From Meloidogyne chitwoodi (taxonomy: Eukaryota; Nematoda; Chromadorea; Rhabditida; Meloidogynidae), in NCBI GenBank assembly GCA_015183035.1, contig JACZZP010000013.1, forward strand, positions 2,108,001 to 2,172,000: a stretch of 64,000 bases of DNA. The letters are read 5' to 3'. Of this stretch, positions 1 through 10,043 are shown piece after piece. The notes beneath the pieces are model-generated. The model searched no databases and had not been told where the DNA came from. It saw only the letters and a list, made by a program, of their open reading frames with translations. The translations under genes were made by a program, and so were the position numbers. Each line of letters opens with the position of its first letter. Position 1 is the first letter of the stretch.

Positions 1-74
1 TTTAGAAATTCTGATTTTTTAAATTTAATTTGAGATTTTTTAGGCCCCCTTAAAAAATTTTTTTTAAATTTATA

Positions 75-1314
75 TCACAAAAATTTGAGGCATTGTTTTG
101 GTGTTGGCTCATCTATTCGTTTACAGAGATTTTCTTCTAAAGCATAAAATGCATCATTTTCGCGTTTACCATTTAAAACAATCCATGGAACAAAATTAAA
201 TGATTCTCCAATAGAAGTAGTTTTATTTCCTGCGATAGCATGAAGGCGACGACCATTTTTACCAATAGAACAAGTCCATAACCTTTAGGTTAAATCAGAA
301 TATTTGTAAAAAAAATACAAAAGTTATTTTAAGATTTTCAGAATTTTTTAAAAAATAAATTGTGTTTTTCGATGTTTTACAAAGGTGTAAAAATCAGAAT
401 TTCTTATTTTCTTGTAAAATATACAAAAATCAGAATTTTTGTATTTTTAAATAATTCTGTATTTTTCAGAATTTTTTTTACAAAAACATACAAATCAGAA
501 GAAATATGCCCATTAAGACAACTTCTGAAAGCTGCAATTAAATTGTCTTTGCCTTGAACGCAGCCTATTAAAGGAATATGACTTTCTGGGTCAGGTAAAT
601 GTTCAATTGCACAATTCATTAATTGATTGAGTTCACATTCGTCTTTTCCGTGTTGGCAGTCACATCTATAGAAAATACAAATTTTTTAAAATCAGAATTT
701 TGTATTTAAAAAATCAGAATTTTGTATTTAAAAAATCAGAATTTTGTATTCTTAAAAATCAGAATTTAAATTAATACTTATAGTCATCAGCCTCTTCCAC
801 ACAACTTGCTTTTCCAAAAGGCACAAGTGTAATGTTTAATCTTTTAGTTGACCCTAATCTTGACCAAGAAGGCAACAATTGGCGTCTAATAAAATCTAAA
901 AAAAAGGTTTCAAAAATTAATCTTTTTTTAATTAATCTTTTTTTTTTTAATTTTTACTAGTTGTATCTGGACATTGTGCTTCCATATAAATAATTATTTG
1001 AACAATATTTGCTTTCTTTTTTGGTAATGGTGGAGGCACTGCAACAGGCATTAATGGACGATTTTCTACTTCTTTAAAGGTCTAAAAAATATTTTTAATA
1101 ATTTTAAAAAAATAATTGTTTTTTTTTGTATTTTTCTGATTTTTTTTTGTATTTTTTCAAATAAAAAACTAACAAATTTAAATCCAACCGTTTGCTGCAA
1201 ACAATTAATAAAAATATTATTATTATTTAAATTTAATTGAAAAAAAATTAGTAGTATTAAAAATATTAATTTTAATATTTTATTTACAAAATAATTTTTA
1301 TCTTTTTTAAACAT
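75..1314 (-). CDS. GILT-family (gamma-interferon-inducible lysosomal thiol reductase-like) protein
   Basis: Five exons read right to left. Exon 1 (1189-1314) gives a hydrophobic signal-like start. Exon 2 (958-1081) holds the thioredoxin-like active site YMEAQCPDTT. The next exons carry NFIRRQLLPSWSRLG, then the exact GILT signature CQHGKDECELNQLMNC (492-665), then CSIGKNGRRLHAIAGNKT and FNFVPWIVLNGK, ending at a TGA at 75-77. GILT enzymes reduce disulfides in lysosomes or are secreted. The usual CxxC is CPDT here, so the second active-site cysteine is missing, and mechanism may differ. All junctions agree in phase. The first exon is uncertain: a second signal-anchor exon at 2203-2394 also ends in phase 0 with a better donor. 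Family assignment is firm; exon 1 is not. Confidence 0.88.
680..775. repeat. Tandem repeat, about 21-bp unit
   Basis: About four near-copies of AAATCAGAATTTTGTATTT lie in a GILT intron. The same CAGAATT / TACAAAA word is scattered at 300-490 and expanded at 1950-2185. Confidence 0.75.
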
Positions 1315-1949
1315 AACAGAGAGAAAGGTGTACTTATTTTTTCTTTTTTTTATTTAAATTGTCGCCAATTTTCCGGACCAATTATTTTTTTTTGATAAAA
1401 GTTTGGGGGAAGAGAAGGGAAGATATTTTTATTGTTTAAGATAAGGGCAATATATTTATAAATATTATTTTTTGAGAAAATTAGTTTTGGATAGGGTGGG
1501 GGTCTTTAAAAAAATAAAGAAAGAACCCACCACCCATTTTTTTAATTTGTGTTTTAATTTAACAAGAGAAAAAAGAAGTAATTTAAAGACAAAAATTTTT
1601 TGTGTTGTGTCAGAGTGATTGATTGATAGATCAATTTCACTATTTTTTGGACAAGACATTTTAAAGACTTCTCTATTTTAGCAAAAAATAAATAAAAATA
1701 AATTAAAAAGGGGGTCAATTATATTTTTATATAATATTCCCCCCAACATATTTTCCCATTAAAAAAATATATTTTAAATAAATATTTGAATAGATGTCTG
1801 TGTTTTTTTCCACGTTGTCATTTTTTTATTTTACTGCAGTAATGGATTCAATAAAAAAGAGAGCCTAATTCTTCATACATTCTCCCTCTTCCCCATTCTT
1901 TTATTTAAAAATTGATTTGTTTATAGTATTAATGCTGTGTTTTTAAAGC

Positions 1950-2185
1950 ATATCAGAATTTTATTTGTATTTTACCCCTAATTTATTCCTATCAGAATTA
2001 CTTAAGAAAAATACAACCAGAATTATTTCAGAAATACAAAAACCAGAATTATTTCAGAAAAATACAAAACTCAGAATTACTTCAGAAAATAAAAAACAGA
2101 ACATTTCAGAAAAATACAAAAACCAGAATACAGAAAAATACAACAATTTCAAAAAAATCAGAATTTTATTTTTTAAATTCAGAAT
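1950..2185. repeat. Degenerate tandem array of CAGAATTATTTCAGAAAAATAC units
   Basis: About ten imperfect copies of a 22-26 bp unit built on TTTCAGAAAAATACAAAA and CAGAATT. It lies between the two candidate GILT first exons. The open frame at 1965-2201 is made wholly of this repeat and is not called a gene. Confidence 0.7.
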
Positions 2186-2202
2186 AACAAAACAACACTA
2201 AC

Positions 2203-2394
2203 CTTTTGTTCTTCTTCTTTTGTATTTTTCCTGTTAACAACAACAACCTTTTTGAGTCCAAACCTTCGTGGTTGTTGTGTTTCAATAATATTTTCTGATA
2301 TTAAATTCCACCAAATTAAAAATAAAAAAGATAAAATAAATAAAATTAAATAGAAAAATGGCCTTGAAGAAGTTTGTCGTTTACGTAAGTGCAT
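2203..2394 (-). CDS. Candidate alternative first exon of the GILT-like gene (signal-anchor exon)
   Basis: An open frame from MHLRKRQTSSRPFFYLILF, with a strong membrane segment (residues 12-32) and a basic stretch, ends ...KEEEQK at a good donor (GTTAGT). It is phase 0, as is the acceptor of GILT exon 2 at 1081. It could be the true or an alternative first exon, reached by an intron of about 1.1 kb, or an exon of an unrelated gene. An in-frame ATG also exists upstream at 2448. No downstream exon other than GILT was found. Confidence 0.35.
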
Positions 2395-3063
2395 AATTAT
2401 TAAATTATATTTTTTTAAAGACTTTAATTTACATAACTGAAAAAACAAGATTAAAAAAATTACTTTATTTTTGCTTCTATAAATAAAAAATAAATTTAAT
2501 ATAATCTTTTAAAAAATAATATAAAGAAAAAAATATTTTTACAAATTACATGAACAAATAAACTAAAAACTAGTCCTAATAATAATAATATAATTTATGT
2601 GTAGGAAGGATGTTTTTAAATTAAAAAATCAATAAAAAAGAGAAAAGTGAAAGAAGCATTTTTGTAAAGGGAAAAAAAGTCAAATAAATAGTAGTAAATT
2701 ATATGCGCAAAATAAAAATGTAAAAAAATAAAATGATTAATGAAAAATGATCAAAAATGCTAAAAGAGAAATTGAAAAAATATAAATTAATTTCTTTAAT
2801 AAATGATTTTTTATTTGTAAAACAAGAAAAACTAATACAAAATATGAAAGGAAACCTCTACAAAAAAGCTTAAAGAAAATTGCGTATTTATTTTGTTAAA
2901 AGATTAAAAAAAGAAGAAAAAACTGACCTTAATCTCTTTACTTTTTAAAATATTTGAATTAGTGCATTTTGGCGAAATGTTTTTTTAATTTATTAAAATG
3001 ACATTTAATCCCAATCAATTACTATAAAAGCCTTTTTCAAATTAATCAATACTTTCTCTCATT

Positions 3064-4100
3064 ATGTTATTCATTTCAGTTTTGAGTGCATTATTTGTTT
3101 GTCAGGTTCTTCCAATTTTTCTGCTTCTTCCTGGCGTGTTGAATTGCTGCAAAAGAAAAAAGGTTAAATTTGAACTTTTTTGTCTTTTAAAAGTTTATTT
3201 TTCCAGAAAAATGGAAATACAGTCTCATCAGTTTCTTCGCATTCAACAGATGTTAATGAATCGTCTACTGCTTTTGCAAAACATTTACCAGCTAACAAAA
3301 TCAACGTAAATAAAGGCTTGAACAAAAAATCAAAGAAGGATGTCAAACAACAACAAATCAATAAATCGATTGGGAAGAAGAAAGTGTCTACTATGCGTTC
3401 TGCCAAGTTAAAGTTTGTGATTTCTTTTAATTTTTTTCTGGGATTTCGAGACATTTTGGATATCATTTTAGAGATATTTTGCTCTTTTAACTTATTTCAT
3501 AATTTTAGCGCTTCAAAGCCGTTAATACAACAAAAACAACTTGCTATGAGTAACGCTGGTTCAAGAATAACTCCTGTGTCGTCAAGCTCTTCTTCTGGGT
3601 CAGGAACAAAGTCAGCAAAATCAGCCAAACTTAGCCTCATTAAACTCAAGGAAAAAGCACGTGGAAAGTTTGCTTCTATTTTAGAAGAAGATGAGGATTA
3701 TGAAATGTCAAAGGATACAAAGGTTTTTTTATTTTTATAAAAAGATTTTGGGGTATGGGACGAAATGTGTTTCACTTTGTACGGTGTTAATTTAGAGTGA
3801 GGCAAAATCATTTTTTGCTTGATTTTTCGAACAGAATTTGAGTTTAAAAAAGAAGGGGAAGGTTTAGTAGTCCTACAAATCTTGTCAATCTTAAAAATGA
3901 TTGAATTTTTCCGCAGGATCTTATAAAAATTTTGTAAAATTCTGTCTATGCCTAACTAGTTTAATGTAAAAATGTGACATTATATCCAATTTTTATTTAT
4001 TTTTAAGCCTCGTCATTGCCTTGTGTCTGCCGCTTCACATCTTGAAAGTCAGCAGTCAAGGCCTAATCTTTGGAAGCCAGTACATCATGATAATTATTAG
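3064..4100 (+). CDS. Small secreted or single-pass membrane protein, unrecognised
   Basis: Four exons join cleanly in phase (3064-3162, 3208-3411, about 3510-3721, 4008-4100) to give about 200 residues. Exon 1 is a signal peptide or membrane anchor (MLFISVLSALFVCQVLPIFL, then CCKRKK). The rest is Lys/Ser-rich and hydrophilic, with a Ser run and an acidic patch (ILEEDEDYEMS), ending NLWKPVHHDNY. I do not recognise the family. The intron at 3722-4007 holds no recognisable feature. The stop lies 253 bp before the KRI1 start on the same strand. The matching phases and hydrophobic N-terminus support a real gene. Confidence 0.6.
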
Positions 4101-4353
4101 GCAATGCAATAATAGATTAAATAGAAGAATAAAATAATTGAGTTTATTATATGTAAATATTAATATATTTTTGTGATTTTTATTCACAATTTTGTTTTTT
4201 GTAAAAATAAAATTAAAAATTATTTTTTAAGGTGTTTTGTTTTTATCATTTAATTATATTTTTTTATTTTAAATAATTTGTGAAAGGATTTATCTTCTTT
4301 AATTTTTTATTTTGTCTCATCTCCTTTAGCTTTAAAAAATTAATTCAACCAAA

Positions 4354-7058
4354 ATGCTAAAAAATGAACAGCAAAACAACAAGAAAATTTTAGACGAAGA
4401 AGATGATGAAATTGATGATGAGGAAGAAGAGGAAGAAGAAATGACAGAATGGACGTTAAACGATGAAAAAGATTTTTTAAGAACTTTGGGTGCATTAAAA
4501 TCTCATGATCCAGAAATTTATCAAACAAATGTAAAATTCTTTAAAGAGAAGAAGGAAGAGGAGAACAATAAGAGGTTTATTAAAAAATAATTTTTAATTC
4601 TTGAATAATGTATAGGATTGGGATATTGAATTTTTTTGTTATGATCAAACGTCTATTTAAAAAAAAATTCTTTTTTAAGTAAAGAACCTTCTATTCCAAA
4701 ATTAAAACAACAAAAAATGACATTAAAAGAATATGAACAAAAATTAATATTAGAAAGAGGAGGAAAATTAAGTGAAGATGAAGAGGAGGAAATGGATTAT
4801 GACAACGACGATGAAGAGAAGGAAGAAAAAAATAATTTAAAAAATGAAAAAGTATATTTAGTTAATAAAAATGATTTGGAACTAAAAAATGAGTTTGTAT
4901 TTTTGTTTTTTAATATTTAAAAGATAATTTTTTGTTCAGATTCAAAAATGCATTAAGCTCTGATGATGAAATTGATAATGATGATTTGTTGGTTAAGAGG
5001 ATTAAGACTGAGGAAGAAAAGGTTTTTTCTAATTTTTATTTTTAACATTAAGAAAATAAACTTTTCTTTTCAAATGGAGACTGTAAACTAGTAAATTTAA
5101 ATAAAAATTATAAAATAAAAATTAAGATGATCATAATGACCTCTAAACTAATGTGTAGAGGGGTGCCGGGTTCGAACCCGCTTAGGGCCAGGCATTTTTT
5201 CTGATTTTGTTGTTAGCTTAAATAGATTGGAAATTCTATAAACCTTTGATATAAGCAAGTTTTTCTTTGTTTATATACAGAAAAGGCCATCTAATATTTT
5301 GCTAACATTTTTTAAATTTTTTATTTTTTAGGCAAAAGAAGATGAGGATTTTTATGAATGGATTAAAGGAGAAAATCAAATGAAAGTTGATGATAAACAT
5401 TTGGTATATTTTTTAATTTAAATTAAAAAAAAATATTTTTAATAATTTTTTTAGCGCAAATTAAAAGAAAGATGGACAAAAAATGTTAAGGATTTGGCTG
5501 AAGATGAACTTTTCCTTAGAGATTTTCTTTTAAATAAAAAATATTTGGGAGACTCAAAAGATGATGAAGAAAAAGAAGAAAGGTTTCTTTTTTTTTAATT
5601 TTTGAATTTATTTAAACAATTTTATAATTTTTAAGAATTCCAACATATGAGGAAATTATAAAAGAAGAACAAGAGGAGGATTTGGCTGACCAATTTGAAC
5701 AAAAATATAATTTTAGATTTGAGGAACCAGATCAAGAATTTGTAAGAAATTTTTTTAAATAAAATACAATAAGAAAAAAGAAAAGAAAAAATGTCCTAAT
5801 TCTCTCTCCAATAATGTTTAAAGAGGGGTGCCGGGTTCGAACCCGCTCAAGGCCAAACAATTTTTATGACTTTATTTTTAGTCCAAAAAGATTAGAATTG
5901 AACTTTTTAATAAAAAAATAAAACAAATTTTTATTCACAGTTAAAACAATACCCACGAACAATAAATGAAGCATTAAGAAAAAAAGAATCTAAAAGGCAT
6001 AAAAAATTAATAGAAGAAAAAGAAGCTAAAAAACTTAAAAGAACACATGTTGAAATGGTTGAAATGCCTTTTCGTTATAGACAAGTTGTACCAAATTCTT
6101 TTGGATTGAGTACTGATGAGGTTTTTCTTTATTTTTTTTAATTATAAAAATAATTACTCATAAAATCAATTATTTTTCCATTGATGGAGTTCGAACCCCA
6201 TCATTAGCTTTATAAACAAGAACGTTCTCCACTATACCATACTTTTCTTTCTCTCAGATTTATTTTTTATATTTATTAGTTAAGATTTTAACATCTGACG
6301 ATCGTTCTTTAAACGCATGGGCACCTCTTTCAAAAATTTGTCAATATCGTGATGACACAGAAGAGCAAAAACAACTTTTATATTTTGAAAGAAAATCTAA
6401 AAATGTTGAAAAAAAGTTGAAAATTTTGGAAAAAAGAATTAAAAGGTTTTTTCTTTTTTTTAATTTAAATTTGTAAAATTTATTAAATTTTAGTGACGAA
6501 AAATTAGAAGAGAAAGAAGAAGCTGATATTGAAATGAAGGAAGAAAGCAACAATGAAGATGAGGAGGAAGAGGAACAGCCTCAAAATATTCAAAGTACTT
6601 CTTGTAAAATTAGAAGAGAATTTAAGGAACAAAAAGAAGAAAGACAAGGTTTTTTTTAATTTTTAAAAAAATTTTTCGTGTAGAAAAAGTCGTATTTTTG
6701 ATGTTTAGAAAAAATTATCTTCTGCTGAAAATTTAAAAAATTATAATTTTTAGAAAATGAATTAAATAAAAAAGAGAAGATTATAAATAAAGAAGAACAA
6801 CAACAAATTCATCAAAAAAATAAAAAGAAGAAGAAAAAGCTTGGAAAAAATAAAAATAAGGGAGAATTTAAAGTAACTGAATTAGATAAAGAAAGGATTA
6901 AAGCTTATGGAATTGGTACGATAAAAAAATTAAAAAATATTCAATTTTGTAAAAAAATGGAAGAAAAAATGATGAAAAAAGAGGAAAATAATAATGAAAT
7001 AATAAAAAATGAAAGAAGAAAAAGGAAGAGGAAGAAAAAAGAAGGAAAAGAAAATTAA
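4354..7058 (+). CDS. kri1: KRI1 homolog, ribosome biogenesis factor (small-subunit processome)
   Basis: Ten exons give about 540 residues. The acidic N-terminus is followed by [18 protein letters not shown], typical of KRI1, then [47 protein letters not shown] and [19 protein letters not shown]. The conserved C-terminal block follows: [37 protein letters not shown] and [10 protein letters not shown], then a Lys/Arg-rich nucleolar tail. KRI1 works with Krr1 in early 40S assembly in the nucleolus. Exon phases agree at every junction. Introns at 5022, 5743 and 6121 each carry a tRNA-like fragment. A CTCCTTTAG tract upstream of the ATG could be a splice acceptor. Confidence 0.93.
5150..5190 (+). 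repeat. Intronic tRNA T-arm (B-box) fragment
   Basis: GCCGGGTTCGAACCCGC, with conserved flanks AGAGGGGTG...TTAGGGCCA, lies in a KRI1 intron. It is the same subfamily as 5817-5855. No D-arm or A-box lies at tRNA distance. Confidence 0.7.
5817..5855 (+). repeat. Intronic tRNA T-arm (B-box) fragment
   Basis: Second copy of the AGAGGGGTGCCGGGTTCGAA type, in the next-but-two KRI1 intron, in sense orientation. Confidence 0.7.
6180..6241 (-). repeat. Intronic tRNA-like element with A-box and B-box
   Basis: On the minus strand it reads TATGGTATAGTGGAGAACG (A-box-like), then GGGGTTCGAACTCCATCAAT (B-box). The acceptor stem is not complementary, so it is a tRNA-derived remnant in a KRI1 intron rather than a gene. 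Confidence 0.6.
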
Positions 7059-7202
7059 AAAATAAGAAGAATAATTCTTTCAATTTTCAAACAAGGTTGT
7101 TGTTTTTTCATTGAAATAGCAAGTTAATTTTGAAACAAAAAAGTATTTTAAAAAAATAAATAAATTAAAAACCATATAAAATTTTTTTAAAATAATATTC
7201 TT

Positions 7203-8745
7203 TCAATTCTTTCGAGATTTCTTTGCCTTGGGCGGATTTCCATATTTTTGTTCAAGATGAGCTAGAAAATCTTCCTAAAATTTTTAAAAAATTAAAAGAA
7301 AAAAATCTTTAAAAAAAAACCTGTTGTTTTTCCCTTTTCTTTTGATTTGCCAAAATTAAAGCTCCCAAATCTTTTCCATTTTCATGATCATCTTCATTAC
7401 TTCCACAAGCACTATTCAATGAACGCATTTCTTCAATAACCTTTTCTGCTTGTTTAGCTTCACGAATAGCTCTTTTCATACGTTTAACACGTGAAATTGG
7501 CTTCTCATTTTTATATTTTGGTAGTGAAGGAAGTTCTCCAAGTTCAATAAAGTGACGTATAATCTCGCGAATTCCTTAATAGAAAATTTTGAAATTTTTA
7601 ATATATTTATTAGACCCCTTTTACCTCTTTAAACAGAGTTTAAACCTTATTTCGGCACTATATGAAATGAATGCCGGCATCCAATTTTTTCTATATTCTT
7701 AAAAAATGGGTAATTTTTTATAATTTTTCTCTCTATTTTTGATTTTTGTCTAGAGGCTATAGACGCGAAAAGGATTAATTTTTATGCAAAAAATAGTAAA
7801 TTAAAGGCAATATTTTTCTTTTAATTAATTAATTATTTTGTTGTAATTTGCGCCGTAGAATGACGCATGTACCAAAAGCCAACCAGAGATGGGCTCCCAA
7901 ATGAAGAAGTCATAAAACACTCCCAATAGGTCCAATTTGGCGTGTTTCCATTTTTTTATGAGTAAACGATCACAGAAAAATTAAATGAAAAAAATATATA
8001 AAAAATTAATCATTTCGCGTCTATAGCCTCAAGACAAAAATCAAAAATAGAGAGAAAAATAAAATAATTACCCTTTTAAGAATATAGAAAAAATTGGATG
8101 CCGGCATTCATTTCATATAGTGCCCTTATTTCTAAATATCAAAAATAAAACAAACTGTCTTCATTCTGCACATCAGCCCCAATAACAGTTTCAATTATTT
8201 TGTCCATATCTCCTTTATATTTAATATAAGCATTTTTAACATCATCCATTTCTTGTTGTGATCCTCTAAATTTCTTTAAATATTCTTCAATATCTTCTTT
8301 TGTAACTTTTTTAAACATTCCACGCCATACAGAAAACCAATCTTTTGAATTATCTTCCTCTTCATCATAGTCAAATTTTCCTTAAATTTAACTTTTAAAA
8401 TTATTTAAAAAAAAATTAAAAACCTGTCTCAACATAAACCGCTCGTTTTTCAGAATCGCTCAAAATAGTATACGCTTTACTTAGTATTTGGAATTTTTTT
8501 GTAGCAAGTTCTCGTTCATCATCATTATAAACCTCTGCTGCAAAACGATCAGGATGCCAAAGTATTGATTGTTTGTAGTAAGCTTTTTTGACTGAAAATT
8601 GTTATTGAAATGATGTGTGTTTATTTATTTAAAATATATACAAACTTTTAGCAGTTGTCAAATTAGTATTTCTTTCCAAGTTCAAAATAATGAAGAGATC
8701 TTTTGTACCAAAAATGTTTTGGCAATCAGTTGAAAAAGAAGGCAT
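7203..8745 (-). CDS. dnajc9: DNAJC9-type J-domain co-chaperone
   Basis: Five exons give about 270 residues. The start MPSFSTDCQNIFGTKDLF is followed by VKKAYYKQSILWHPDRFAAE with the HPD tripeptide that stimulates Hsp70. Then come KAYTILSDSEKRAVY, the family-specific WRGMFKKVTKEDIEEYLKKF, YIKYKGDMDKIIETVIGAD, and C-terminal KDLGALILANQKKREKQQ and DFLAHLEQKYG. DNAJC9 proteins are histone chaperones that recruit Hsc70 to H3-H4. Length and block order fit the family. The intron between exons 3 and 4 (about 7577-8154) is enlarged by a MITE. The gene is divergent from the small gene at 9271. Confidence 0.93.
7654..8124. mobile_element. MITE with about 135-bp terminal inverted repeats and 8-bp target duplication
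   Basis: The ends GGCACTATATGAAATGAATG and their reverse complement bound a 471-bp element. The two ends stay nearly identical for about 135 bp. It is flanked by the direct repeat CTTATTTC (7646-7653 and 8125-8132). An 8-bp target duplication suggests mobilisation by a hAT-like transposase. It carries no coding capacity and sits in a DNAJC9 intron. Confidence 0.92.
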
Positions 8746-8902
8746 TTTATTTAAATGTAAATTTAGTTAATAAACTGAAAAACAAGTTATTTCAAGTAAT
8801 TTATTCGAAAAATTTAAATAAAAAAGTGGAAAAGTTGAAAAAACAAAACAAAAAATGAAAAGCCAAGCGCTTTTTTGAAAACAACAACATAAAATTTCGG
8901 TA

Positions 8903-8983
8903 CCGAAAAGGCGCCGGCCTCATAGGCGCCGGCCAATTAGGTGCAAAGAATTAATGGCGCCTAATCGGCCGGCGCCTTTTCGG
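8903..8983. repeat. GC-rich hairpin of GGCGCCGGCC repeats
   Basis: CCGAAAAGGCGCCGGCC pairs with GGCCGGCGCCTTTTCGG 50 bp downstream. The left arm holds two direct copies of AGGCGCCGGCC, and AATTAGGTGC pairs with GCGCCTAAT. It is an island of high GC in AT-rich DNA, between two divergent genes. Confidence 0.8.
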
Positions 8984-9270
8984 GCGTGTCCCATAAAAAT
9001 TTTTTAGCACTCTGACATTATGTATTGGTTAAAGATAATCATTTGAGCAATAGTACATGTAAAAGAAATAAACAAATGAAATATAATAAAAATAAGAGAA
9101 TTATACACAAAATGTGTATTTTTTTCAAAATTTCTTATCATAAATTTTATTATTTTCTAAATTTTAAAGGTTCTTATGACTTTTTAACCTTTTAAACATT
9201 TTTTTAACTTTTTAAATAATAAATTTTTACAGATTATACTTATTTTCTATAAAAATATTTTTTTGACAAT

Positions 9271-9623
9271 ATGAATACTCCAAAATTTCAAAAAACAAAT
9301 GTTAAGGAGAATATTAAACCTCGTGGATTATTGAGTATTATTTTTATTTACTTTTTAATTATTAAAAATTAATTTTTACAGCTCAAGAAATTAATTCATT
9401 AAATAGTGAATTGATTGAAGCTTCTTCAATTAAAGATGATCAAATTTCTCAATTTTTAAATTTGCGTGAACAAGCAAAGAAGGTAGCTAGAGAAGAATTA
9501 AAACAACAATTAGAATCTCGTTTTTATCGTTTGGTTAGTTATTAAAAAATGTTTTCTTTACGTTGTTGATTTTAGATGAATGCTGAAATTGTTGTCGAGG
9601 ATGATAAAATGGAAATGAAATAA
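9271..9623 (+). CDS. Small coiled-coil protein, unrecognised
   Basis: Three short exons join in phase to give about 90 residues. MNTPKFQKTNVKENIKPRG is followed by a predicted coiled coil (QEINSLNSELIEASSIKD, REQAKKVAREELKQQLES), and it ends VVEDDKMEMK. No family recognised. A TTTTACAG acceptor-like site lies about 40 bp upstream of the ATG. It is short and rests on splice prediction, but heptad patterning and intron phases support it. Confidence 0.6.
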
Positions 9624-10043
9624 ATTGAAGATTTGGTACTTTTTCGTTATGTTGCCCAAAGTCCGCAATTTTTGTCCGCAACTCTTTATACTTTATTACT
9701 TATTTTGGAGGTATAAATTCAACAATTTTTTTCTAAAATATCATCAAATGCATCAACTTTTCTTCTTTTCACATCTTCCCTCCATAGAAATTCGAATAGA
9801 TAACTGACAATTGCCGGTGTGTAACAATTCTTTTAGAAAAAAATATAATCTTTATTGGGAAAATATATTATACATACTTGCGGAAAAAACTTGCGGACTC
9901 TTAAATACCAAGAGGCTATTATTTTGTCTATTTAAACTCAATATATAAATAAATTTTGATTTTTTTCTCTCTATTTGTTTAATAGCAAACTATCGATATT
10001 TTTAACTTTTTTCTTCAATAAATTAACATTTTTAATTTTTTAA

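Noticed and set aside
1465..1659. 64-codon minus frame (MSCPKNSEIDLSINHS...)
   Set aside because: No family, no joining exon, and the second half is Lys/Phe low complexity from AT-rich sequence.
8125..8132. 5- or 6-bp target duplication for the 7654 MITE
   Set aside because: The direct repeat next to the TIR ends is clearly 8 bp (CTTATTTC) on both sides.
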